From Streptomyces sp. NBC_00483 (GTDB lineage Bacteria > Actinomycetota > Actinomycetes > Streptomycetales > Streptomycetaceae), in NCBI RefSeq assembly GCF_036013745.1, contig NZ_CP107880.1, forward strand, positions 4,712,001 to 4,776,000: a stretch of DNA of 64,000 nt. The letters run 5' to 3'. The notes under the pieces were generated by a model, which worked only from the letters and a program-made list of their open reading frames with translations, was not told the DNA's origin and made no database searches. This document shows, piece after piece, positions 15,342 to 24,609 of the stretch. The translations under genes were made by a program, and so were the position numbers. Within the stretch, counting starts at the first letter, position 1. Each line of letters starts with the position of its first letter.

Positions 15342-15448
15342 GTCCGGCTAACGGTGGGGCCGGCGGGGCGGATACGGGGTTCGCGGAGCGCCCACCCGTG
15401 AGGGCCAATCGTTCGAGTGGGCGTCGTGCTGGTGCGGTCGACGGGTTT

Positions 15449-18400
15449 CTACGCCTCGGGGCTCTGCCCTGGACCCCGCGAGTCTCGTCCCGGAGCGGGG
15501 CTTGATTTTCCGGGGCCAGCCGAAGGTGAAGGACCGCCGGGGCTTGCATTGCCAGGGCCCGCCGGAAGCGCTGAAGCGGTGAGTAGCGTGTGGACCTCTT
15601 GGGCTCTGCGGAGGCCCGCCGGGTAGGGGAGGGCTTGGGCCAGGTGGGTTGCGTGGGTCAGGGCTTGGGCGGACTCGGTGGGGGCGAAGAGGTGGGACAG
15701 GGCGGCCGCGTGGGCCAGGTGGGCCTCCACCTCGGCCAGGCGTTCGCCGGTTTGTGCGGCGCGGGTGGCTTCCGCTGTCGCGAGTTCCAGGGCGAGGCGG
15801 GGGCGGCCCGCGTGGAGTTGGGCCCAGGCCGTCAGGGACGGCGCGGCGTCGGGGCAGTCGGCGAGGGCGCGGAGGGCGGCCTCGGGGTGGCCGGTGCGCA
15901 GGGCGAGTTCGGCGCGGGCGGTGCCGACCTCGTAGCGCGCCTGGCGGTCGCCCAGGTGGTCGGCGGCGGGGGCGGCGCGGTCCAGGAGCTCCGCGGCCGC
16001 CGACGTGTCTCCGGTACGGAGCCGGACCAGCGCCAGCGTCGCGAGCGCGTACGGCAGGCACCAGGCGCCGTCGCCCTCCGCGAGCGCCACGGATGCCTCG
16101 GCGAGTGCGGTGGCCTCGTCGAACTCCTCCAGCAGGAGATGGAGTTCGGCGAGGTTGAGGCGCTCGAAGGAGGCCGCCGTCGGGTTTCCCGAGCGGTCGG
16201 CGAGGTCGAGGGCGCGTTCGCCGCTCGCCACCGCCTCACGCAGCCGGCCGTGGCGGCGCGCGTTCTCCCGCAGGGTGGAGAGGACCGTGCCGAGCAGCGT
16301 CGGGTCGCCGTACGCCTCGGCCGGGGCGAGCGCGAGGTCGCCGGCCTCGCGGGCCTCGGTGAGCCGGCCCGAGAGGCCCAGGTTGGTGGCCTGGAGGGCG
16401 TAGGAGCGGGCGAGCAGGCCCTGGCCGTGCGGGCCGGGGACCTGTCGCGCGGCGTCCAGGGCCCGGCGGGCGGCGGCGTAACCGTCGTCGTAACTGCCCC
16501 GGACGCCGTGCAGCATGGCGTGGGACAGGTGGTGCACGGCGAGGGGTTCGGGGGCGGCTTCCGGGGCGGCCGGGTGGGCGCGGAGCGCGTCGGCGGCGGC
16601 GTCGAGGGCGCCGGTGCGCACGAGGGACTCGGCGAGCCGGGCCGCCGTGAGCACCGCGTCGTCGTGTGCGCCGCGCCGGACGAACTCGGTCAGGGCCTCG
16701 CGCAGTGACGCGGCGGCCTCTTCGAAGTGGCCCATTCTGGCCAGGACCTGGCTGTGGGCCAGGCGGGCGCGGGCCGCGTCGACGTCGAGGCGGGCGACGA
16801 GGTCGCGGTAGTAGCGGTCGGCGGTGTCGTTGGCGTAGAGGGCGGCGGCGCGTTCGGCGGCGCGGCGCAGGTACTCGGCGGCGCGCGGGTCGTCGGCGCG
16901 GGCGAAGTGCGAGGCGAGTGCGTCGACGGCGTCGGGGCGGCGGGCGAGGACGGCCCGCGCGAACGCGCCGTGCAGCTGCCTGCGGCGGACCGCGGTCAGC
17001 CGCTCGTAGCAGGTGAGGCGGACCAGCGGGTGCCGGAAGGCGAGCCCCGGTTCGGGCCGCCCGGCCACCACGACCTGGCGCTCCTCCACCAGCGAGGCCG
17101 CGATGGCCCGTTCGACCCCGTCGGCGGCCGCGGCCCCGGTCACCGGCGGATGCAGGCCGCGCTCGGCGACGTCGAGGAGTTCGGAAAGGGCCGCCTCTCC
17201 CCCGGCCACGGACAGCGCCTCGACCAGGCGCCGCGCGTCGGGGTCGAGGCGCACGAGCCGGTCCGCCACCAGCTCCCGCACACCCTGGGGCGCTCCGGCG
17301 CCGGCCGGTCCCTCGGCCGGGCCACGGGCGAGTTCGAGGGCGAACAGCGGGTTGCCGAGGGAGAGTTCCCACACCCGCTGTTCCTGCCCGGGACGTGGCG
17401 CCGCGTCCCGCGCCACCGCGAGGCACGCCTCCCGGTCGAGCAGCCCCAACTCCTCGCGTACAGCGAGCCGTTGACGTACCAGGAAGCTCAGGATGGCGCG
17501 CCGTGCGTCGTCGTCGGGAAGTTCCTCCTCGCGGTACGTCACCAGGAAGCGCAGCCGGATCCCGCGGTCCGCGGCGCGGCGGGCGAGGTGGCTCATGAGC
17601 TGGTACGAGCCGGTGTCGGCGGCGTGCAGGTCGTCGAGGACGGCGAGCACCGGACGGGCGGCGGCCAGGTCACCGAGAAGCGCGGCGCTCGCCCGGAACA
17701 ACCGGTCGCGTTCCTCCTCGGGGCTGCGTTCGCCGGATGTGCGGATCTGGCCCAAGGACGGGAGGAACACGGCCAGTTCGGGATACTCGGCGCCGACCCG
17801 GGCCCGCTCCGCCGCGTCGTGCTCGGCCAGCCACCCGTCGAGCGCCTCCGCGAACGCCCCGTACGGCGTGTGCCCCTCCGCGTCCTGACCGCCACCCCAC
17901 AGCACGGCCGTGCCGGAGGCCGCGGCCCGCCGCGCCACCTCGCCCACCAGGCGCGTCTTGCCGACGCCCGCCTCGCCGGTGAGCAGCGTGACCGGCGGCC
18001 CCTCGGCGGCGAGCAGCCGGTCGAGCACCGCGTCGCGGCCGTGCAGCGGGGTGGCGGGTGCGGCTCGCAGCGGCGACGGCAACGTTGTCGTGATCGGCAC
18101 CGGGGCGGGCGCCGCCGCGAGGGCCGCCCGGTGCAGCTGCTCCGTTTCGGGACCGGGGCGGACGCCCAGTTCGGCGTCGAGCGCCTCGCGGCACGCGTGG
18201 TACTGGTGCAGCGCGCGCCGCCGCAGGCCCTGGCGCAGGGAGGCGTCGATGAGGACGCGGTGGGCCAGCTCCTCGGCGGGGCTGGTGGCGAGGACCTGCT
18301 GGGCCACGGCCGCCGCGTCCGTTGCCGAGCCCGCCGCGAGGTGCGCCTCGGCGAGGCCGAGCAGCAGCCGTTCCCGCAGCAGCGCGAGCCGCCCGCGGCG

Positions 18401-18910
18401 CTCATCGGCCCAGTCCACGTACCGGTCCTCGGGGAGCAGTTCGCCGGTGAACAGGGCGAGGGCGGCGGCCAGTTCGGCCACCGCTGCCCCCTCCTCGACC
18501 ACCGCCTCGGTGAGCGCCGCCTCCGCCGCCGTCTCCGCCGCGTCGGCGTCGATCCATACGGTCGCCGGGTCGAGGAGGAGCATGCCGCCGTCGGACAGGA
18601 GGTACGACGACGCGGCGCGCGGGGCGAGTTCGGGTTCCAGCGCGTGGCGCGCGGCGTGCAGGGCGACGCGCAGGCTGCCCGCGGCGGCGGACGGGTCGGC
18701 GTCGGGCCAGCAGCTGTCCATGGCCTGCTCGCGGTGGAGGCGGTGGCCGGGCACGACGGCGAGCAGCTTCACCAGGGCGCGGGCGCCGGGGCGCGGCCAG
18801 CGTTCGGCGAGCGGGGGTCCGGTGTCACGGGTCGCGCTGAACCCACCGAGAAGGCGCAGACGCAGCAGTGGAGCGGCGGGTTCCGTCCCGTTCGTCTGAC
18901 GTGTGCTCAT
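15449..18910 (-). CDS. large SARP-type regulator (BTAD, NTPase, TPR)
   Basis: This 1153-residue protein resembles AfsR-type large regulators. The N-terminal part (about 15-250) has an OmpR-like winged helix (LRLRLLGGFSATRD, HRLHREQAMDSCWPDADPSA) and a bacterial transcriptional activation domain (RVLIDASLRQGLRRRALHQY). A P-loop NTPase follows with Walker A GEAGVGKT near residue 315 and a Walker B-like VLAVLDDLHAAD. The C-terminal half is alanine-rich helical repeats of TPR type. Such proteins activate specialised metabolism or development; no target is evident here, although the coat cluster is adjacent. The ATG at 18910 is chosen; an in-frame GTG at 18934 is possible. The Pro/Gly/Ser-rich tail derives from an intergenic repeat. 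Confidence 0.85.
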   Translation of the reverse strand: MSTRQTNGTEPAAPLLRLRLLGGFSATRDTGPPLAERWPRPGARALVKLLAVVPGHRLHREQAMDSCWPDADPSAAAGSLRVALHAARHALEPELAPRAASSYLLSDGGMLLLDPATVWIDADAAETAAEAALTEAVVEEGAAVAELAAALALFTGELLPEDRYVDWADERRGRLALLRERLLLGLAEAHLAAGSATDAAAVAQQVLATSPAEELAHRVLIDASLRQGLRRRALHQYHACREALDAELGVRPGPETEQLHRAALAAAPAPVPITTTLPSPLRAAPATPLHGRDAVLDRLLAAEGPPVTLLTGEAGVGKTRLVGEVARRAAASGTAVLWGGGQDAEGHTPYGAFAEALDGWLAEHDAAERARVGAEYPELAVFLPSLGQIRTSGERSPEEERDRLFRASAALLGDLAAARPVLAVLDDLHAADTGSYQLMSHLARRAADRGIRLRFLVTYREEELPDDDARRAILSFLVRQRLAVREELGLLDREACLAVARDAAPRPGQEQRVWELSLGNPLFALELARGPAEGPAGAGAPQGVRELVADRLVRLDPDARRLVEALSVAGGEAALSELLDVAERGLHPPVTGAAAADGVERAIAASLVEERQVVVAGRPEPGLAFRHPLVRLTCYERLTAVRRRQLHGAFARAVLARRPDAVDALASHFARADDPRAAEYLRRAAERAAALYANDTADRYYRDLVARLDVDAARARLAHSQVLARMGHFEEAAASLREALTEFVRRGAHDDAVLTAARLAESLVRTGALDAAADALRAHPAAPEAAPEPLAVHHLSHAMLHGVRGSYDDGYAAARRALDAARQVPGPHGQGLLARSYALQATNLGLSGRLTEAREAGDLALAPAEAYGDPTLLGTVLSTLRENARRHGRLREAVASGERALDLADRSGNPTAASFERLNLAELHLLLEEFDEATALAEASVALAEGDGAWCLPYALATLALVRLRTGDTSAAAELLDRAAPAADHLGDRQARYEVGTARAELALRTGHPEAALRALADCPDAAPSLTAWAQLHAGRPRLALELATAEATRAAQTGERLAEVEAHLAHAAALSHLFAPTESAQALTHATHLAQALPYPAGLRRAQEVHTLLTASALPAGPGNASPGGPSPSAGPGKSSPAPGRDSRGPGQSPEA
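15456..15506 (+). repeat. degenerate copy of Streptomyces GC-rich interspersed repeat
   Basis: The sequence CGGGGCTCTGCCCTGGACCC, followed by a changed middle and a final GGGGCTTGATTTT, matches the repeat copies at 40184, 53679 and 59657 imperfectly. It overlaps the last codons and lies just inside the stop of the minus-strand SARP gene, so the C-terminal tail of that protein is encoded by the repeat. Confidence 0.6.
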
Positions 18911-18941
18911 GAAGGCGACACTGTAACCGAGCACGCCATGA

Positions 18942-18966
18942 ACCCCCTGGGCGAGGCCCAGGGGGT
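18942..18966. terminator. hairpin after FG-GAP gene
   Basis: A 10-bp perfect stem (ACCCCCTGGG with CCCAGGGGGT) with a 5-base loop lies 42 bp beyond the stop of the minus-strand FG-GAP gene and upstream of the SARP gene. Confidence 0.75.
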
Positions 18967-19007
18967 CCGGATCGGTCAGGTCATCCGTCGGTCACGTGCG
19001 CGCGGGC

Positions 19008-21896
19008 TCAGGAGAGCTTGTACGTGGTGACCTGGTGGATGCCGTTGTCGAACACCTGGTAGCCGCCGCCGAGGTCCTCGGCCAGCCGGTCCAGGCCGTA
19101 GTCGTCGCCCTGGAGCGAGAGCACCTCGTCGGTGCCGTCGCCGTCGAGGTCGGCGGCCAGGAAGTTGCGGGTGCCGATGGCGTCGGCGTCGCCGAGGGCC
19201 TGCTGGAAGGAGTTGCCGTTCTCGAAGAAGTCCGCGTCCCCGGCGTAGGCGGAGACGGAGCCCTCGCTGCCCGCGATCAGCAGCTTGCGGCCACCGGGTC
19301 CGGTGGCGAACGCGCCGTTGTAGGACTGCCCGATCACCGAGGCCAGGGCGTCGTCGGTGCCCTCACCGGAGAACCTCCGGAAGGACGAGGTGCCCGCCTG
19401 GTACAGCTTGCCGTCGTCGGTGAAGAAGCCGCCGTGCGTCCACAGCCCGCCCATGGTCGTGGAGTGCACCACCTTGCCGGTGCGGCCGTCGCGGATCTCC
19501 ATGTACGTGTGCGGGGCGCTGGAGTCGGTGGAGCCGACGCCCGCCTGCGACTGGATGTCCCAGGTGTAGACGACCGCGTGGCCGTCCGCGTACGGGATCT
19601 CCGGGGAGGCGAAGGTGCCCTTGTACGTGAGCGCGGCGTGGATGACCCCGTCGGTCGACACGTCGGGGACCGGCGGCGCGACGCTCCACTTCGCCTTGCC
19701 GTTCTTGGCGTTGAGCGCGACCGCGTTGGCCCCCGGGTCGGCCAGGTTGATCGAGCCGGCCTTGGAGTACGAGGTGTAGACCTTGCCGTCCTCGACCGAC
19801 GGGTCGGAGAACACCACGTCGCCGAGGTCCTTGGGCGCCGCGTACGACCAGATCTTGTGGCCGTCGCCGTAGTAGGCGTTCAGGGTGTTCGTCGGGACGA
19901 CGATGTCCTTCTCGCCGTCGCCGTCGAGGTCGGCGAGCTTGACCGAGTGGACGAACTGGCCGCCGCCGTCGATGGTGGCGAGCGTCTTGCCGTTCTTGGC
20001 GTTGAGGACGACCACGGCGGAGTCGGCGGCGACGACGATCTCGTCCTTGCCGTCGCCGTTGACGTCGCCCTTCTGCATGTCGTGCACCGCGCCGGGGACC
20101 GTGGCCCGCCACAGCTTCTCCGGCTTGCCGTTCATCAGCGAGGGACCGGAGTAGGCCCACACGCCGTTCGACGAACCGGCCATCACCACATCGGACTTGC
20201 CGTCCTTGTCGACGTCGGTGCTCTGCGCGAAGGAGATGTCCGCCTGGAGCGGGGTGATCGCCTGCTGCTTGCCGTTGGTGAGCTTGAACGTGCGGATGTT
20301 CTGGCTCTGGTCGATGACGCGGACGTGGGTGCCCGCGGCGTCGGTGAAGACGTCCTGGTACATCGGCGCGCCGGTCAGGCCCTTGTTCTGCCAGACGACG
20401 GCGCCCTTGCCCGAGTACACGGTCGTCGCGGCGAAGCGGCCGCCGCCCACGTTCTGCGACTCGAGGATCTTGCGGTCGTCGTCGCCCGCGGCGATGAGCT
20501 TGCCGTCGGCGACCTGGAGGCGCCAGGTGTTCGGCCCGTTCGAGTTGTTGTCGGCGTCGCGCTTGGTCGTCTGCGACCACAGCAGCTTGCCGGGGTCGGC
20601 GCCATTCAGCACGCGCACCGTGTTGGCGTTCACCTGGAGGTAGTTGTCCAGGGAGGACTCGGCGACCGCGTACTCGTCGCCCGCCTTGGCCGTGAGGTCA
20701 CCGACCGCCAGGGCGGTGGGCAGCACGTTGACCCGGGTCTCCAGCGTCGAACGGTGGCCGTTCTTCAGGTCGTACGCGGCGATCTCGTACTTCACCGCGT
20801 CGTTGACGTCGGACTGCTCGACGACGACGAGGCGCCCCCGGCCGGCGTCGACGCGGATCTGGCGGCTGTAGAGCATGCTGTCGGTCTGCCAGGCGACCGA
20901 GCCGTCCGCCACGTTCATGACGAGGGTGCGGCCCCGGCCCTCGACGGAGTCGGTCTTGGCCCGGTCCCAGGAGACGACGATCTTGCCCTTGCCGAGGTCC
21001 TGGATGTCGCCCCAGACGGAGTCCCCGGTCTCACCGGTGTCGTACGTCCACGTCGACGACGGGGTCAGCTTGCCGTCCGCCGACGAGAAGCGGATGCCGG
21101 TCAGCTTCGTCGTGTCGGTGGCCGGCGAGTTCATGTTCAGGCTGGGCACGTCGGCGACGAGCAGCGTGTCGTCGACGACCTTGACCATGGTGGCGTAGTC
21201 GTACAGCTTCGACCAGGCCGTCTTGCCGGTCCTGCCGTCGAGGACCGTCACGAACGTGCCGTTGGGCAGCGACGAGCCGGGCGAGGTGAACGGGCGGTAG
21301 GACATGATGCCGACGCTCGCCGAGAAGACGATGTCGTCGACGCCGTCGCCGGTCAGGTCGCCCGTCGAGTAGCCGGAGTCGGAGGAGGGCGTGAACGGCG
21401 TGACCGCGTTGTAGCCCATCATGATCCGGATCGGGAACGGCTCGGGCTGGTACACGCGCAGCGGCTTGACCTGCCAGTCCTCGTAGTACGAGGTGTTGGT
21501 GCGCTCCCACTTGGACTCGCCGTCGGCGGAGTGCAGCTGTACGTTGCCGCGGCTGTGGACGGTGAAGTAGTCGCCCTTCTTGCCGGTCGGCACGGTGGCG
21601 CCCATGCCGAGGGCGCCCTCCATCGTGGACTTGCCGGTGAAGGTGACCTTGTCGGAGGCGGCCTTGGTGGTCTTGGCGGCCGGCTTCTTCGCCGTGTCGG
21701 CCTTCTCGTCGGCGTCGCCGTACGGGTCGAGGTTGACGTTGGCCTCGAGCTTCTTGGCCTGGGCGTCGGTCAGCTTCATGACGCCGCCGTCACCGCTGTC
21801 GGCGGCCAGGGCCGCCGGGGCCGCGCTCAGGCAGAGCCCGGCGGCGACGAGGGCGGAGGCGAGCCTGAGGCCGCGCCGCGTGTGGGTGGGTCTCAT
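19008..21896 (-). CDS. secreted FG-GAP/VCBS repeat protein
   Basis: This 962-residue protein has a signal peptide (ending PAALA near residue 31) and a beta-propeller of FG-GAP/VCBS repeats. The calcium-binding-loop-like blades are visible as TGDLTGDGVDDIVF, DVDKDGKSDVVMAG, DVNGDGKDEIVVAA, LDGDGEKDIVVPT and LDGDGTDEVLSLQ, and PQQ-like strands (VLNAKNGKTLATI, VALNAKNGKAKWSV) lie between. Such proteins are extracellular scaffolds or adhesins. It follows the subtilase gene with a 2-base gap (stop TGA, then TC, then ATG), so both are one transcript and probably translationally coupled. A Lys/Ala/Asp-rich linker follows the signal peptide. No enzyme motif is seen. Confidence 0.88.
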   Translation of the reverse strand: MRPTHTRRGLRLASALVAAGLCLSAAPAALAADSGDGGVMKLTDAQAKKLEANVNLDPYGDADEKADTAKKPAAKTTKAASDKVTFTGKSTMEGALGMGATVPTGKKGDYFTVHSRGNVQLHSADGESKWERTNTSYYEDWQVKPLRVYQPEPFPIRIMMGYNAVTPFTPSSDSGYSTGDLTGDGVDDIVFSASVGIMSYRPFTSPGSSLPNGTFVTVLDGRTGKTAWSKLYDYATMVKVVDDTLLVADVPSLNMNSPATDTTKLTGIRFSSADGKLTPSSTWTYDTGETGDSVWGDIQDLGKGKIVVSWDRAKTDSVEGRGRTLVMNVADGSVAWQTDSMLYSRQIRVDAGRGRLVVVEQSDVNDAVKYEIAAYDLKNGHRSTLETRVNVLPTALAVGDLTAKAGDEYAVAESSLDNYLQVNANTVRVLNGADPGKLLWSQTTKRDADNNSNGPNTWRLQVADGKLIAAGDDDRKILESQNVGGGRFAATTVYSGKGAVVWQNKGLTGAPMYQDVFTDAAGTHVRVIDQSQNIRTFKLTNGKQQAITPLQADISFAQSTDVDKDGKSDVVMAGSSNGVWAYSGPSLMNGKPEKLWRATVPGAVHDMQKGDVNGDGKDEIVVAADSAVVVLNAKNGKTLATIDGGGQFVHSVKLADLDGDGEKDIVVPTNTLNAYYGDGHKIWSYAAPKDLGDVVFSDPSVEDGKVYTSYSKAGSINLADPGANAVALNAKNGKAKWSVAPPVPDVSTDGVIHAALTYKGTFASPEIPYADGHAVVYTWDIQSQAGVGSTDSSAPHTYMEIRDGRTGKVVHSTTMGGLWTHGGFFTDDGKLYQAGTSSFRRFSGEGTDDALASVIGQSYNGAFATGPGGRKLLIAGSEGSVSAYAGDADFFENGNSFQQALGDADAIGTRNFLAADLDGDGTDEVLSLQGDDYGLDRLAEDLGGGYQVFDNGIHQVTTYKLS

Positions 21897-21898
21897 GA

Positions 21899-24472
21899 TC
21901 AGGCTCCCTGGGTGAAGCGGATGGCCGAACCGCCGGTGACGACCGACTGGTTGAAGGAGTACTCAAGAGCGTCGGTGCCGGCCTGGTTCTGGATGCCGAC
22001 GGTGGCGCCCGCGCCCTTGTCGGGGACCGACTGGTACTGCAAGGTCACGGAGCCGGTGGCCTCGTCGAAGACGACCTCGAAGGTGGCGCGGTCCGAAGTG
22101 CCGTTCCCGTAGGCGGCCTTGTTCCAGACGATCGCGAACTTGCGGCTGCCCTTGGTACCGGTGGTCGCCGTCTGCACGGACGACTTCTTGTCGAGGACGA
22201 GGTCGTCCCAGAGCGGCGCGATGAACCCGTTGGGGTTGTACTCGGTGGGCAGCGCGGTGTTCGCGTAGTCACCGACGCGCGGCGCCAGGAAGTTGACCAT
22301 GCCGTCGGTGGTGACCGACGTGGTCGAGTACGGGACGCCGTAGTGCTTGACCGAGAATGGCAGCGAGATCGTCGTCGCGTCCTCGTCACCGGTCAGGGCG
22401 ACCTTCTTGGAGCCGGCGATCCAGGAGTACGCGACCGGCTTGCAGCTGTTGCCGGTGGCGTCGGTGCGGGCCGGGACCTGGACGTTCTTCGTGAGGTCGG
22501 CGGTGGCGACGGTGAACTCGCCGTTGTAGACGCCGTTGCACACGAGCGGCGCCGTGGGCTTCACGGTCAGCGTGAACGCGCCCTCGGCGACCTTCGGCAG
22601 CGTGTACGTGCCCTTGGCGTCGGTGGTGACCGACGGCACCGGGGAGCCGATGACCTCGACGGTCGCGCCGGGCAGGGCCTTGCCGGAGACGTCGAGGACG
22701 GTGCCGGTGACCTTGTGCGTGGCGACCGGGGCCATCGCGACGTCCTGGGTCAGCGTCTGGCCGGTGGTGAGCTCGACACCGCCGATCTTGGTCTCGGCGT
22801 GGCCGTAGCCGCTGAGCGAGAAGTCGTAGGTGCCGGGAACCAGCGTGATGCGGTAGCCGCCGTCGGCGTCGGTGGTCGTGGTGCGGGTGCCGGTGGTGCC
22901 GGTGACCTTGACGACGATGCCCTGGAGCGCGGCCCCGGTGGCCTTGTCGGTGGCCCTGCCGGTGACGATGGCCGCGGTGTGCGGGGCCTTGTCGATCGTG
23001 GCGAGGGCGTCGAGCTTGCCCTCGCCCCACACGTTGTTCATGCCGGCGGTGCCGCCGCAGTGGGTGTCGTCGACGTCACGCGCACCCTCGTTGAGGAGCG
23101 CACGGGTCTCGTCGATCTTGCCGACCAGCGAGGGGACGGCCGCCCACAGCAGCGCGACGGAGCCCGCGACGTGCGGGGTCGCCATCGACGTGCCCTGGAT
23201 GGTGTTGTACGCCGAACCCGGCCACGTGGAGCGGATATTGACGCCCGGCGCCGTGATGTTCGGCTTGGCCGAGCCGTCCAGCGGCGAAGGGCCGAAGCTG
23301 GAGAAGTTGGCGATCTTGCCGGCCGAGTCGTAGGCGCCGACACCGTAGGACGATTCCTGCGAGCCCGGCGGGTGGGTCGTCGAACAGGTCTTGCCGTTGC
23401 CCTCGTTGCCGGCCGCGAAGGCCGCGAAGATGCCCGCGGAGTCCCAGGCGTCGAGGATGTCCTGGTAGAAGGGGGCGGTCCCGTACGGGTCGCCCCACGA
23501 GTTGTTGACGATGTTCGGGGCGAGGTCCGGGCGCGGGTTCTGACCGTTGTGGTCGGTCGGCGCGAGGATCCACTGACCCGCGGCGAGCAGGTTGGTGTTC
23601 GAGCACTCGTCGCTCTCGCAGCCCTTGGCGGCGATCCACTTCGCGTTCGGGGCGGCGCCGATGCCGTTCTTGCCGACCATCGTGCCCATGGTGTGGGTGC
23701 CGTGGCCCGCGTTGTCGCACGGGGTGCCGTCGGAGGGGCAGGTGCCCGACGGGTCGTAGAAGTTGTAGTCGTTCGTGAAGGAGCCGTCGCCGTTGTTGCC
23801 CCGGTAGCTGTCCACGAGGTCCGGGTGGTCGTACTGCACACCCGAGTCGACGCTGGCGACGACGATGCCCTCGCCGCGGTCCTTGTACTCGTCCCAGACC
23901 TGGTCGGCCTTGATGTCGGAGATGCCCCACTCGGGCGTCTCAGCACTGTCGGCGGACGCCTCGGTCCCCGAGGCGGTGCGCGTCTTGGTGACCTTCTTGT
24001 CGGAGGTCTCCATGTCGTCGAGCTTGAACTTCCGCTCCTTGACGATCTGCTTGACGTCGGAGCGCTTCGCCAGCTCCGCGACGAGGTCCTGGTCGCCGGT
24101 CACCCGGACGGTGTTGGCGATCCAGTAGTCCGTGTGCCCGACCTTCTCCTTGTCGAGGAAGGAGTTCAGGGAGCGCTGCGAGTCCTTGGCGTGCGCGCGC
24201 AGCTCCTTGTAGGCGGCCTTCGCCTTGGCGGCGTGCGTGCGCTGCTTCTTGGCGCCGGACAGATCGGCCTGGTCCTTGAGGACGACGAAGAACGTGGCGT
24301 CGTCGCCCTTCGCCACGGCCTTCTCAAGGGCGGAGTCGACCTTGCCGGAATGCGCCGGGGCGGTCGTGTCGGCGACGGCGGGCAACGGACTGCTGAACAG
24401 GGCGGCAGTCGCGGTCAGCGACGCCGCCGCCCACACGGCGCGTCTGCGCCGGGACGGTCGGGGCAGGTGCAT
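21899..24472 (-). CDS. secreted subtilisin-like serine protease (S8)
   Basis: This 857-residue preproprotein begins with a signal peptide (about 1-35). An inhibitor I9-type propeptide comes next (about 55-155, with FFVVLKDQADLS). The peptidase S8 domain (about 185-490) carries the catalytic triad Asp209 (VASVDSGVQ), His257 (AGHGTHTMG) and Ser429 (GTSMATPHVAG), and the oxyanion asparagine is probably in FAAGNEGN. After it come two carboxypeptidase-regulatory-like beta modules (VTGRATDKATGAALQGIVVK and VTGTVLDVSGKALPGATVEV) and a C-terminal beta domain. The form is bacillopeptidase F-like. It is the first gene of a tight pair with the FG-GAP protein, which may be its partner or substrate (inference). 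Confidence 0.95.
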   Translation of the reverse strand: MHLPRPSRRRRAVWAAASLTATAALFSSPLPAVADTTAPAHSGKVDSALEKAVAKGDDATFFVVLKDQADLSGAKKQRTHAAKAKAAYKELRAHAKDSQRSLNSFLDKEKVGHTDYWIANTVRVTGDQDLVAELAKRSDVKQIVKERKFKLDDMETSDKKVTKTRTASGTEASADSAETPEWGISDIKADQVWDEYKDRGEGIVVASVDSGVQYDHPDLVDSYRGNNGDGSFTNDYNFYDPSGTCPSDGTPCDNAGHGTHTMGTMVGKNGIGAAPNAKWIAAKGCESDECSNTNLLAAGQWILAPTDHNGQNPRPDLAPNIVNNSWGDPYGTAPFYQDILDAWDSAGIFAAFAAGNEGNGKTCSTTHPPGSQESSYGVGAYDSAGKIANFSSFGPSPLDGSAKPNITAPGVNIRSTWPGSAYNTIQGTSMATPHVAGSVALLWAAVPSLVGKIDETRALLNEGARDVDDTHCGGTAGMNNVWGEGKLDALATIDKAPHTAAIVTGRATDKATGAALQGIVVKVTGTTGTRTTTTDADGGYRITLVPGTYDFSLSGYGHAETKIGGVELTTGQTLTQDVAMAPVATHKVTGTVLDVSGKALPGATVEVIGSPVPSVTTDAKGTYTLPKVAEGAFTLTVKPTAPLVCNGVYNGEFTVATADLTKNVQVPARTDATGNSCKPVAYSWIAGSKKVALTGDEDATTISLPFSVKHYGVPYSTTSVTTDGMVNFLAPRVGDYANTALPTEYNPNGFIAPLWDDLVLDKKSSVQTATTGTKGSRKFAIVWNKAAYGNGTSDRATFEVVFDEATGSVTLQYQSVPDKGAGATVGIQNQAGTDALEYSFNQSVVTGGSAIRFTQGA

Positions 24473-24609
24473 CGGGTGCGCTCCTCCGGGACGGATGACG
24501 GGGAGGATGCACGCTATGAAGGGGCCGTTACTGCGCCATTACTGCCGCCTGCGGACCGCCGTTCGCGCCCGCCGGGGGCAGGGCGGGGCGCACGGTGTGT
24601 ACGCCCCGG

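Noticed and set aside
18996..22112. Plus-strand open frame of about 1,000 codons opposite the FG-GAP gene
   Set aside because: It is the complement of a gene with clear domains, signal peptide and codon bias; the product is Val/Arg/Gly-rich without any motif, typical of GC-rich antisense frames.
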